A stretch of 26,055 bases of DNA from an uncultured Bacilli bacterium (GTDB lineage: Bacteria; Bacillota_I; Bacilli_A; RF39; UBA660): contig CAKOXR010000008.1 in the NCBI GenBank assembly GCA_934130215.1, positions 1-26,055 on the forward strand, in the 5' to 3' direction. Under the pieces are notes generated by a model, which saw nothing but the letters and a program-made list of their open reading frames with translations, was not told the DNA's origin and made no database searches. Positions 14,154 to 20,931 of this stretch are shown piece by piece. The number at the start of each line of letters is the position of its first letter. The stretch's first letter is position 1. A program made the translations under genes and the position numbers.

Positions 14154-14795
14154 ATGACTAGTAGAATGGATAGATATGATGAACAAGATGGGTTAACTAG
14201 ATCTAATAAAAATCGAATGTTATATGAAAATTTATATGAAAATAAAGATTATTCGATTAAAACAGATGAAAAGATAATTGCTAAAACTAATGAAATTGAT
14301 TTAGATTCTATTAAAAGTATGATTGCTGAAGAAAAAAAATATGAGAAAAAAATCCAAGTTGTTCCAGAAGAACTTGTTGATAATCATGTTGAGGAGAAGG
14401 CATATGATATAAATGAGGTTTTACTTCAAGCAAGAACTAATTATAAAGAAGATAATTTAAAAAGAAGTTTAAAAAATAATCCTTTTGAGATTAGGGAAAA
14501 AATTGAAAAGTTAAAAGAAGAGGAAGAAAAACCTGAAGTAATAGATGATATGTTTGGTGATTTAATTTCAAGTAAAGCTTTAAATAATAATTCAATTAAA
14601 GAAATTATTTCTAAAGAAAAAAAGGATGAAAATGAAAATTCTATTGCTTTAGGTTTAGTTGATAAAGATTTTGAAGAATTAAAGGATATGCATGAAAGTA
14701 TTAAAAAGAACAACATTTTATTAAAAATATTTTTAGGTATTTTAATATTAGTGGCACTTATAATTACTACTTATGCTATATATAAAATATTATGA
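14154..14795 (+). CDS. Acidic tail-anchored membrane protein, function unknown
   Basis: The protein has 213 residues. Residues 1 to about 185 are highly charged (K, E, D, N), low in aromatic residues outside the N-terminal Tyr-rich stretch, and probably partly disordered or coiled coil. A single hydrophobic helix at about 190-210 ends at the C-terminus, so it should be a tail-anchored membrane protein with its bulk in the cytoplasm. The N-terminus (M-T-S-R-M-D-R-Y) is a distinctive opening. I recognise no domain. I chose the ATG at 14154 because GTGAGG (14145-14150) is the ribosome site, not a GTG start. It stands alone between the ferredoxin promoter and a terminator that covers its stop codon. 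Confidence 0.72.
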   Translation: MTSRMDRYDEQDGLTRSNKNRMLYENLYENKDYSIKTDEKIIAKTNEIDLDSIKSMIAEEKKYEKKIQVVPEELVDNHVEEKAYDINEVLLQARTNYKEDNLKRSLKNNPFEIREKIEKLKEEEEKPEVIDDMFGDLISSKALNNNSIKEIISKEKKDENENSIALGLVDKDFEELKDMHESIKKNNILLKIFLGILILVALIITTYAIYKIL

Positions 14796-14815
14796 TGAGT
14801 TTCTCATCATTTTTT
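14792..14815 (+). terminator. Intrinsic terminator over the stop of the tail-anchored gene
   Basis: ATGATGAG (14792-14799) pairs with CTCATCAT (14803-14810) over a three-base loop and runs into five T. The stem includes the TGA stop codon. The next promoter begins in the T tract. Confidence 0.8.
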
Positions 14816-14823
14816 GATATAAT
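14815..14823 (+). promoter_or_regulatory. Extended -10 promoter of the rRNA methyltransferase gene
   Basis: TGATATAAT, a perfect extended -10, ends 16 bases before the ATG at 14840. The predicted start near 14830 falls on the GAGGTG ribosome site. Confidence 0.6.
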
Positions 14824-14839
14824 TATTTTGAGGTGTTTT

Positions 14840-16021
14840 ATGAGATTAAAAATTGATAATTTTGATCATCAAGGTAGAGGAATTAGTCATTATAATAACA
14901 AAGTTTATTTTATATTTAATGCATTACCTGATGAAGAAGTAGAGATTGAAATTGAAAAAGAAAAGAAAAATATTGTTATTGGTAAAGTAGTTAAATTTTA
15001 TAAAAAAAATGATGTTTTAAGAACGAGTGCTAAATGTCCTTTTTATGGTGTATGTGGTGGTTGTGATATTATGCATATTAAAGATCAAAATAAATATAAA
15101 GTTGATAAAATAAATAATATTATTAATAAGTATGCAGATAAAAATATAGTTTTAAATGATATTGTTAATATAAATGATTATAATTATAGAAATAAAATAA
15201 CTTTACAAGTTAAAGATAATAAATTGGGTTTATTTAAAAAAAATAGTAATGATATAGTTGAAATTGATGAATGTTTACTTGTTAATAATAAAATTAATAA
15301 TATTATTAAAATAATTAAAAAAAATCAAAATTTATCTGGTATTAATCAAATAATTATTAAATCTATGAATGAATCTATGGTTACTTTTATCGGAAAAGAA
15401 AATATTGATTATGATTATTTAAAAGGTGAAGTTGATTCAATTTATATTAATAAGAAAAATGTTTATGGAATAGATAAAATAAGTGTTTCAATGGGTAATT
15501 ATAAATTTATGGTTTCAAGTGATGCTTTTTTTCAAGTTAATACTTTAGTTGCGACTGTGATGTATAAATATATTAATTCTCTTATAGATAAAACAGATAT
15601 TATTTTTGATTTATATTGTGGAACTGGTACTATTGGTATTTTTGTTAGTAATAAAGCAAATAAAGTTATTGGTCTTGAGATTAATAGTGATGCTGTTAGG
15701 GATGCTAATGAGAACAAGAAAATTAATGGTATTAATAATATAGATTTTTATCAGGGTGATGCTTCTAGTATTGTTAAAAAAACTGATTTAAAACCAGATG
15801 TTATTATTGTTGATCCTCCTAGAAGTGGACTTGATGATAAGATGATTACGGATATTAATAAGTTACTTCCTAAAAAAATTATTTATGTTTCTTGTGATCC
15901 TATGACTTTGGCTCGTGATTTAAAGAAACTAGACAATTATAATATTATAAGTGTTAAGGGATTTAATATGTTCCCTAATACTTATCATGTTGAGAGTGTG
16001 AGTTTACTTGAAAGAAAATAG
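14840..16021 (+). CDS. 23S rRNA (uracil-5-)-methyltransferase, RlmD/RumA family
   Basis: This SAM-dependent enzyme forms 5-methyluridine in 23S rRNA. An N-terminal TRAM RNA-binding domain covers about residues 1-50. An iron-sulfur motif follows (Cys66, Cys72, Cys75 in C-P-F-Y-G-V-C-G-G-C-D). The methyltransferase fold has F-Q-V-N, the SAM site D-L-Y-C-G-T-G-T-I-G, D-P-P-R-S-G, and the nucleophile in Y-V-S-C-D-P; the general-base Glu is in H-V-E-S-V near the C-terminus. The length of 393 residues is slightly short of the common 430-460. The start is set by GAGGTG six bases before ATG 14840; an in-frame ATG further upstream lies in the terminator. The target position (for example U747 or U1939) cannot be told here. 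Confidence 0.92.
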   Translation: MRLKIDNFDHQGRGISHYNNKVYFIFNALPDEEVEIEIEKEKKNIVIGKVVKFYKKNDVLRTSAKCPFYGVCGGCDIMHIKDQNKYKVDKINNIINKYADKNIVLNDIVNINDYNYRNKITLQVKDNKLGLFKKNSNDIVEIDECLLVNNKINNIIKIIKKNQNLSGINQIIIKSMNESMVTFIGKENIDYDYLKGEVDSIYINKKNVYGIDKISVSMGNYKFMVSSDAFFQVNTLVATVMYKYINSLIDKTDIIFDLYCGTGTIGIFVSNKANKVIGLEINSDAVRDANENKKINGINNIDFYQGDASSIVKKTDLKPDVIIVDPPRSGLDDKMITDINKLLPKKIIYVSCDPMTLARDLKKLDNYNIISVKGFNMFPNTYHVESVSLLERK

Positions 16022-16259
16022 TCTAGTTAAAAATTCTTTTTAGAAATTATGTCTAACTTATATGAATGTATATTTTATTTAATAATATTATAAACGATTA
16101 TAAACAAAATAAAAATATTGATAATAAGAAGATTAATTTATGTATTGAAATAATGAATAGTTATTATGAAAATGTTATAGGTATTGATAATTTCTTTAAT
16201 GTTAAGAATTAGTTGTAATAAACGATCGAATGTAATTTATTAATTGGAAAGGAAATAAT
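16022..16259 (+). other. AT-rich gap with a possible gene remnant
   Basis: The 238 bases between the methyltransferase gene and the next ORF hold no clear terminator, promoter or RNA. The only coding-like stretch is the short reading frame listed separately at 16066-16212. Confidence 0.4.
16066..16212 (+). pseudogene. Short reading frame of 48 residues, possible gene remnant
   Basis: The frame from ATG 16066 to TAG 16210-16212 encodes a K/N/I-rich peptide ending in Y-Y-E-N-V-I-G-I-D-N-F-F-N-V-K-N, which reads like a protein C-terminus rather than random AT-rich sequence. No ribosome site precedes the ATG. It may be what is left of a larger gene whose 5' part was deleted; chance is a real alternative given the base composition. 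Confidence 0.25.
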
Positions 16260-16658
16260 ATGGATGATGTTAAAATAAATGAAAAAGTAATTGATGTTGA
16301 TAATATTAAATATGAAGACAAATCTATTTTAATTACTTTAAAGAATAATTGGGGATTAAATATTTCATTTAAGGATGATATTAGTTTATTAGGAAATTGC
16401 ATAAAAAAGGATGTTTCGAAAGATATTTACTATGAGATTAATTTTTATACTGATAGGTATAGTTATTGCATAAATGTTGATAAAGGTATCTATATAACTA
16501 GAATGGATAACAATAGTTATTTACTTGAACTAAATTTGTCATCTATAGATATTGTGATACCTCCATTTGATAAGATAAAGGAAAAAAGAATTAATTTGTC
16601 TAGTGAAGAAATTGAAATTAAAAATTTAGAAATAAATGCATATTTTAAATTAATCTAA
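16260..16658 (+). CDS. Small beta-rich hypothetical protein
   Basis: The product has 132 residues and no recognised domain. The alternation of hydrophobic and charged residues suggests a mostly beta-strand domain; it has two Cys (about residues 47 and 69), no signal peptide and no membrane segment. ATG 16260 is preceded by GGAAAGGA, a reasonable ribosome site, which together with codon use like the neighbours supports a real gene. It is flanked upstream by a possible gene remnant and downstream by a terminator. I infer no function. Confidence 0.6.
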   Translation: MDDVKINEKVIDVDNIKYEDKSILITLKNNWGLNISFKDDISLLGNCIKKDVSKDIYYEINFYTDRYSYCINVDKGIYITRMDNNSYLLELNLSSIDIVIPPFDKIKEKRINLSSEEIEIKNLEINAYFKLI

Positions 16659-16719
16659 TTTGTTAATACTTGAAGAAGCATAGCTTATTATGATTTTTTA
16701 CAATGTTAAAAAAGTTATG

Positions 16720-16743
16720 AGCCATAAATTATATGGCTTTTTT
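16720..16743 (+). terminator. Intrinsic terminator after the small hypothetical gene
   Basis: AGCCATA (16720-16726) pairs with TATGGCT (16732-16738) over five bases, followed by a run of T. It ends rightward transcription ahead of the leftward operon. Confidence 0.75.
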
Positions 16744-16752
16744 GATATATAA

Positions 16753-16782
16753 AAATACAAAGTATTAATTTACTTTGTATTT
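16753..16782 (-). terminator. Terminator hairpin of the leftward protease-phosphoesterase operon
   Basis: A 12-base perfect inverted repeat (16753-16764 with 16771-16782, six-base loop) covers the stop codon of the phosphoesterase gene. Read leftward it ends in a short T-rich stretch. Confidence 0.6.
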
Positions 16783-17609
16783 ATGCGATAAAAATTAATT
16801 GATGGATGATCTAAAAATCTTAAAGGTAGAGTACTTGTTCCAAGACCACTTGATATATATAATTCAGTATTGTTAATTGTATAATGTTCCTTATAATATC
16901 TTTTAGCACCATCTGGTAAAATAGTTGCACCAATTAAAGGAAGTCTTACTTGACCATTATGTGAATGACCTGCTAATATTAAATCAAAATTATTATCAAT
17001 ATTATCAATAGTATCTGGTTCATGTAATATAAGAATTTTATACTTAATATCATTTTCTTTTATAAAACTATAATAATCATTTAATTTATCTTTTATATTA
17101 TCAGAAGATGAAGACATTCCCGCTATAATTATAGGATCATTACTTTCATAATAAATCAATTCATAAGTATTATTTAAAACTTTAAAACCAGAATCATTCA
17201 TAATATCTTGCCAGTAATCATATTTTAAATCATGGTTACCATTTACTACAAATTTACCAATTTTAGCATTCATTTCCTTGAAATACTTTGTTAATATTTC
17301 TTTTGAATCTTCTGCTTCAATATCATTATCTAAAACATCACCAGTTATAACAATAATATCTGGATTTATTAAATTTACTTTTTTAACAATTTTTTTTAAT
17401 TCTTTTTCCTTTATTGTTCTATTATAATGAATATCCGATAAATGAACAATTTTTAAACCATCAAAAGATTTTGGAATTGAAGCATCTATTTTATATTCTT
17501 TAACAATTAGTCCTTTTGTTCCAATAAAATAAGCATATAAAATAAATAAAATAAATAAACAAACAAATATTATTATTAAATTAAAAAAATTAAATTTATT
17601 TTTTTTCAT
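16770..17609 (-). CDS. Membrane-anchored metallophosphoesterase (YkuE-like)
   Basis: This calcineurin-like phosphoesterase has 279 residues. One N-terminal hydrophobic helix (about residues 8-30) anchors it to the membrane. The metal-binding motifs appear in order: L-S-D-I-H, G-D-V-L-D-N, G-N-H-D, and A-G-H-S-H-N-G-Q near the C-terminus, so the two-metal site is intact. Relatives include Bacillus YkuE and LpxG-type pyrophosphatases, which act on membrane or envelope phosphodiesters; the substrate here is unknown. Its start overlaps the end of the upstream protease gene as ATGA, so the two are translated from one message. A hairpin terminator lies over its stop. Confidence 0.9.
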   Translation of the reverse strand: MKKNKFNFFNLIIIFVCLFILFILYAYFIGTKGLIVKEYKIDASIPKSFDGLKIVHLSDIHYNRTIKEKELKKIVKKVNLINPDIIVITGDVLDNDIEAEDSKEILTKYFKEMNAKIGKFVVNGNHDLKYDYWQDIMNDSGFKVLNNTYELIYYESNDPIIIAGMSSSSDNIKDKLNDYYSFIKENDIKYKILILHEPDTIDNIDNNFDLILAGHSHNGQVRLPLIGATILPDGAKRYYKEHYTINNTELYISSGLGTSTLPLRFLDHPSINFYRINTK

Positions 17610-18310
17610 GATAAACCACCAATCATTAAAATTATTTGACCAATTAGTAAGAATGTATTATGAAAAAAATGAATAGATGTTGAAACAAAAATATTATTAC
17701 TTTTTTCATAAGCAGATGCAAGAACAAATCCTGGAACACTATATGAAATAATATGTAAATATTCAAGCGGTGTTTTTACAGAACCAATTACATGCATTGA
17801 ACCAAAAAAAATCCCTGACAATAAAATAAATAAATACTTTTGAGGAACAATATATCTTATACTTTTTCTAAATACTAATTCTTCTAAAAGAGGAGCAATT
17901 AATGAACAAGAAATAATTGTATAAATAAGACCAATTGTACCAGAATGAAATATTAATCTTATTGTTTCTTCATTTTTAGAAATATCTTTTATAAAAAAAG
18001 ATGTAAAAACATTAACTAAAACCATTAAAAACATCATTATAGGCCAATAATATTTATATTCATTAAAATAAAAAATAAAATTTTTTTTAAAATCAATAAA
18101 TTCTTTTTTTAAATCTTTGTAATATATTAGTACTATAACAGATAACATAATAAGTGATTCAATTAATAAAAAAATAAACTTATTTGTTTTTGAAAATTCT
18201 GTAGGTTTAATATTAAAATAATTTAAAAATATTAACAATAAAGAACCAAAAAAGAAGTAAATTAAAATAGATAAAATTCCTTTTAGAGCATTTGTTATAT
18301 AATTTTTCAT
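17606..18310 (-). CDS. CPBP-family intramembrane metalloprotease
   Basis: This polytopic membrane protein of 234 residues belongs to the CPBP (CAAX protease and bacteriocin-processing) family. The catalytic motifs are present in helices of the C-terminal half: E-E-L-V-F-R, F-G-S-M-H, and a last H-F-F-H-N, which together hold the metal. Bacterial members process small peptides, provide self-immunity to bacteriocins, or have no known role; no bacteriocin gene is nearby. I chose the ATG at 18310 because GGAGAT lies six bases before it; the upstream ATG at 18328 overlaps the region of that site. It is the first gene of a two-gene operon with the phosphoesterase. Confidence 0.85.
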   Translation of the reverse strand: MKNYITNALKGILSILIYFFFGSLLLIFLNYFNIKPTEFSKTNKFIFLLIESLIMLSVIVLIYYKDLKKEFIDFKKNFIFYFNEYKYYWPIMMFLMVLVNVFTSFFIKDISKNEETIRLIFHSGTIGLIYTIISCSLIAPLLEELVFRKSIRYIVPQKYLFILLSGIFFGSMHVIGSVKTPLEYLHIISYSVPGFVLASAYEKSNNIFVSTSIHFFHNTFLLIGQIILMIGGLS

Positions 18311-18332
18311 TTTTTTATCTCCATTCACATTA

Positions 18333-18341
18333 ATTATATCA
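18333..18341 (-). promoter_or_regulatory. Extended -10 promoter of the leftward operon
   Basis: On the minus strand TGATATAAT (18341-18333) is a perfect extended -10, ending 22 bases before the chosen ATG. It is divergent from the rimP-nusA promoter 50 bases away. Confidence 0.6.
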
Positions 18342-18390
18342 AAAAAAATTAAAAAAATTAATAAATATAGTTAAAAAATACTAATAAATA

Positions 18391-18399
18391 TGATATAAT
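18391..18399 (+). promoter_or_regulatory. Extended -10 promoter of the nusA-infB operon
   Basis: TGATATAAT at 18391-18399, with TAGTTA-type sequence but no good -35 upstream. The predicted start near 18406 lies just before the leader hairpin at 18409-18427. Confidence 0.6.
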
Positions 18400-18408
18400 G
18401 TAAATAAC

Positions 18409-18430
18409 AAGTGGCAATATACCACTTTTT
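18409..18430 (+). promoter_or_regulatory. Leader hairpin with T tract ahead of rimP (possible attenuator)
   Basis: AAGTGG (18409-18414) pairs with CCACTT (18422-18427) across a seven-base loop and is followed directly by TTT (18428-18430), the form of a short intrinsic terminator. It lies between the promoter and the first gene, so some transcripts may stop here. Confidence 0.5.
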
Positions 18431-18453
18431 ATAAAATTAATTTGAGGTGTAAA

Positions 18454-18696
18454 GTGGAAGGAAAAATTAGAAAATTAATTGAAAATACAATAGTAGATGC
18501 AGGATATATATTACATGATGTTAAACTTGAAAAAAAAGATGGAATACTTTTTTTAAGAATTTTAATTGATAAACCAGAAATTGTTTGTGTTGAAGATTGT
18601 GTAAAGGTATCTGAATTAATTAACCCAATATTGGATAAAGAAGATCCAATAGATGGAAGTTATGTTTTAGATGTTAGTTCTATAGAAAGAGGTTAG
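18454..18696 (+). CDS. rimP: Ribosome maturation factor RimP, N-terminal domain only
   Basis: RimP helps assemble the 30S subunit. The product has 80 residues against about 150 in most bacteria. It matches the N-terminal alpha/beta domain throughout: a first helix, L-R-I-L-I-D-K-P, E-D-C-V-K-V-S, and D-P-I-D-G-S-Y-V-L-D-V-S-S. It then ends S-S-I-E-R-G at the place where the family has S-S-P-G-x-x-R-P and continues into the C-terminal SH3-like domain, which is absent. I chose GTG 18454 because GAGGTG (18444-18449) is four bases upstream; the TTG at 18442 overlaps that site. nusA starts two bases after the stop, so no remnant of the missing domain can be hidden there. First gene of the operon. 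Confidence 0.82.
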   Translation: MEGKIRKLIENTIVDAGYILHDVKLEKKDGILFLRILIDKPEIVCVEDCVKVSELINPILDKEDPIDGSYVLDVSSIERG

Positions 18697-18698
18697 AA

Positions 18699-19787
18699 AT
18701 GAATACAAAAGACTTTAAAAAAGCAGTAGAATTAATAGTTAAAGAAAAAGGTATCAGTGAAGATGTTATATATGATGCTATGGAACTTGCTTTAACAGCT
18801 GCTTATAAAAAAAACTATAACTCCTTATCAAATGTTAGAGTTAATATCAATCGTGAATCAGGTGATATAAAAGTTTATTCTTTTAAAACTGTTCGAAAAG
18901 AAGATGAAGTTGATGAAGAAGGAAATTTAGTTTTTAATCCTGATGTTGATTTAACTTTAGAAGAAGCTAGACTTATTGTACCAAACATTGAATATGGTGA
19001 AACAATTGAAGAAGAAGTAACACCAAGAGATTTTGGACGGGTTGCTGCCGCTACCGCTAAACAAGTTGTTGTACAAAAAATAAGAGAAGCTGAAAGAAAT
19101 GTTATTATTGATACATTTGCAGATAAAAAAGATGAAATGATGTCAGGAATAGCAAATATGGAAGATGAAAAAAATTATTATATAGATTTAGGAAAAGCAC
19201 AAGGAATACTTCCAAAAAGCGAATGCATACCAGGTGAGAAAATTAAAATGGGTGGTAATATAAAGGTTTATGTAACAAAAGTTGAAAACAATACAAAAGG
19301 ACCTTTAATATTATTATCTAGAAATCATTATGGTTTTGTAAAAAGATTATTTGAATTAGAAATTCCAGAAATTAATGAAGGAATAATTCTTATATATAGT
19401 GTTGCAAGAGAACCAGGTTTTAGAACCAAAATTGCGGTTTATTCAGAAAATCCAAAAGTTGATCCTGTTGGATCTTGTATTGGAGAAAAGGGTTCTAGAA
19501 TAAATCGTATTATTGATGAGTTAAATGGTGAAAAAATTGATGTTGTTGCATATCAAAGTGATACAGCTGAATTTATTAAAAATGCTTTAAGTCCAGCTAA
19601 AGATTTAAGTGTTTTTATAACTGATGAAAAGAAAAGAGAAGCTTTGGTAATTGTAGATGATAATAATTTATCACTTGCAATAGGTAAAAAAGGTATTAAT
19701 ATTAAACTTGCATCAAAACTTACTAAATATCATTTAGATATTAAAACAAAAGAAGATGCAAGAAATATGGGAATTAATTTAATTTAG
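18699..19787 (+). CDS. nusA: Transcription elongation/termination factor NusA
   Basis: NusA binds RNA polymerase and the nascent RNA and affects pausing, termination and antitermination. The 362 residues contain the N-terminal polymerase-binding domain (about 1-125, with a clear A-A-A-T-A-K-Q-V-V end), an S1 domain (about 133-200, Y-Y-I-D-L-G-K-A-Q-G-I-L-P), KH1 with D-P-V-G-S-C-I-G-E-K-G, and KH2 with A-I-G-K-K-G-I-N-I-K-L-A. It lacks the C-terminal acidic repeats of proteobacterial NusA, as is usual in Bacillota. It starts two bases after rimP; an AGAGG at the end of rimP (18688-18692) can serve as ribosome site. The next gene begins nine bases after its stop. Confidence 0.97.
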   Translation: MNTKDFKKAVELIVKEKGISEDVIYDAMELALTAAYKKNYNSLSNVRVNINRESGDIKVYSFKTVRKEDEVDEEGNLVFNPDVDLTLEEARLIVPNIEYGETIEEEVTPRDFGRVAAATAKQVVVQKIREAERNVIIDTFADKKDEMMSGIANMEDEKNYYIDLGKAQGILPKSECIPGEKIKMGGNIKVYVTKVENNTKGPLILLSRNHYGFVKRLFELEIPEINEGIILIYSVAREPGFRTKIAVYSENPKVDPVGSCIGEKGSRINRIIDELNGEKIDVVAYQSDTAEFIKNALSPAKDLSVFITDEKKREALVIVDDNNLSLAIGKKGINIKLASKLTKYHLDIKTKEDARNMGINLI

Positions 19788-19796
19788 GAGTTTTTT

Positions 19797-20180
19797 ATGA
19801 GAAGTGTACTATGTCAAATGATAAGAATTTTTATGCCAAAAAATATTGATTGGATGGGTTATAAAATAACTAAAAGTAATCCATATACATATCATCATAT
19901 TTTAGAAAGAAGAAATGGTGGAGAAGAAACCATTGAAAATGGAGCTATTTTGTCTAGAAATGCTCATGATCATTTAAATTATTTGGAAATTTATGTTCCA
20001 GAAGCATATGATGATTGGCAACGATTTTTTAGATATTTAAATGCTAAAATGGAACCCCTGACAAAAGAGGATTGGGAAATTATAAAATTAATAACTTATT
20101 ATGAAGATAAGTACATTCCGCGAAAAAAGCCCAAGGATATTGGGAGTAAAAAACAAAAAAAGAAGGTTAAGAAAAGATGA
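19797..20180 (+). CDS. Small HNH-motif protein inside the nusA operon
   Basis: The product has 127 residues. The middle carries an HNH-like metal motif: His33-His34, then R-R-N-G-G (about 38-42), Asn48, L52, and His57/His59 at the usual spacing (H-H-I-x-E-R-x-G-G-x9-L-x4-H-x-H). HNH proteins cut or nick DNA or RNA, but stand-alone proteins with this pattern are also seen without shown activity. Three Trp follow, and a strongly basic tail (K-K-P-K-D to K-K-K-V-K-K-R) suggests nucleic-acid binding. TAGGAG just before it gives the ribosome site, and its stop overlaps the rnpM start (ATGA). The place between nusA and ylxR is normally empty, so it either works with the operon or is an insertion that was kept. 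Confidence 0.7.
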   Translation: MRSVLCQMIRIFMPKNIDWMGYKITKSNPYTYHHILERRNGGEETIENGAILSRNAHDHLNYLEIYVPEAYDDWQRFFRYLNAKMEPLTKEDWEIIKLITYYEDKYIPRKKPKDIGSKKQKKKVKKR

Positions 20181-20440
20181 AAATAAAAAAATTACCGGAA
20201 AGGACTTGTGTTATAACTCATGAAAAATGTTTAAAAAAAGATTTACTTAGAGTTGTTAGATGTCCTGATAGTACTGTGAAAGTAGATTTAACTGGAAAGA
20301 TGAATGGGCGAGGAGCTTATGTTAAAAAAGATCTTAAAGTTATAGAAAAAGCAAAAAACAATAAAATTTTAGATAAACAATTAGAAGTAACTGTACCAGA
20401 TGAAATATATGAAGAAATGAAAAGGGTGGCTTGTTTATAA
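20177..20440 (+). CDS. rnpM: YlxR/RnpM, RNase P modulator
   Basis: The protein of 87 residues belongs to the YlxR (DUF448) family; the Bacillus member was shown to bind the RNase P RNA and reduce its activity and has been named RnpM. The signature is present: P-E-R-T-C-V-I-T-H, K-K-D-L-L-R-V-V-R, then V-D-L-T-G-K-M-N-G-R-G-A-Y-V. It lies between nusA and infB as in most Bacillota. It starts in the stop of the HNH gene (ATGA), and its own stop overlaps the next start (TAATG), so translation is coupled on both sides. The ribosomal-protein-like ylxQ gene that usually follows is missing here. Confidence 0.92.
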   Translation: MKIKKLPERTCVITHEKCLKKDLLRVVRCPDSTVKVDLTGKMNGRGAYVKKDLKVIEKAKNNKILDKQLEVTVPDEIYEEMKRVACL

Positions 20441-20916
20441 TGAAAAGAAAAGATTACATTTTATGGGATGAATATTTTATGGGTGTTGCACTTCTTGCTG
20501 CTATGAGAAGTAAAGATCCATCTACAACTGTTGGTGCTTGTATAGTAAATGATGATAATAAAATTATTTCTACAGGTTATAATGGAAGTCCAACAGGTTA
20601 TAATGATGATGATATGCCATGGGATAGAGATGGAGATTTTCTAAATACAAAATATGCTTATGTTTGTCACTCGGAATTAAATGCAATATTAAATTCTCCA
20701 AGTATTGTTAAAGATTGTAGAATTTATGTTTCTCTTTTTCCTTGTAATGAATGTGCTAAAGCAATTGTTCAAGCTGGTATTAAAGAAGTAATATATTTAT
20801 CAGATAAATATAAAGATACAGATGGTATAAAAGTTTCAAAAAAAATATTTGATACATGTGGTATTAAATATAGAGAATTTAAAAAAACTAATAAAAAAAT
20901 TGAAATAGAACTTTAG
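20440..20916 (+). CDS. Deoxycytidylate (dCMP) deaminase, ComEB-like
   Basis: This zinc enzyme converts dCMP to dUMP, the source of dTMP through thymidylate synthase. The 158 residues have the zinc site C-H-S-E-L-N-A (His77, Glu79) and P-C-N-E-C (Cys102, Cys105), along with Y-N-G-S-P-x-G-Y, all typical of dCMP deaminases; the Ser in H-S-E replaces the more common Ala. A P-W-D-R-D-G segment near residues 60-65 fits the family's loop. I chose the ATG at 20440, which overlaps the rnpM stop, with GGGTGG (20424-20429) as ribosome site. In Bacillus comEB is part of the competence locus; here it sits in the nusA-infB operon. Confidence 0.92.
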   Translation: MKRKDYILWDEYFMGVALLAAMRSKDPSTTVGACIVNDDNKIISTGYNGSPTGYNDDDMPWDRDGDFLNTKYAYVCHSELNAILNSPSIVKDCRIYVSLFPCNECAKAIVQAGIKEVIYLSDKYKDTDGIKVSKKIFDTCGIKYREFKKTNKKIEIEL

Positions 20917-20931
20917 GAAGGAGTGGTTACT

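Noticed and set aside
18454..18700. A frameshift as the cause of the short rimP
   Set aside because: There are only two bases between its stop and the nusA start, and the nusA N-terminus is normal, so no displaced C-terminal domain exists here.
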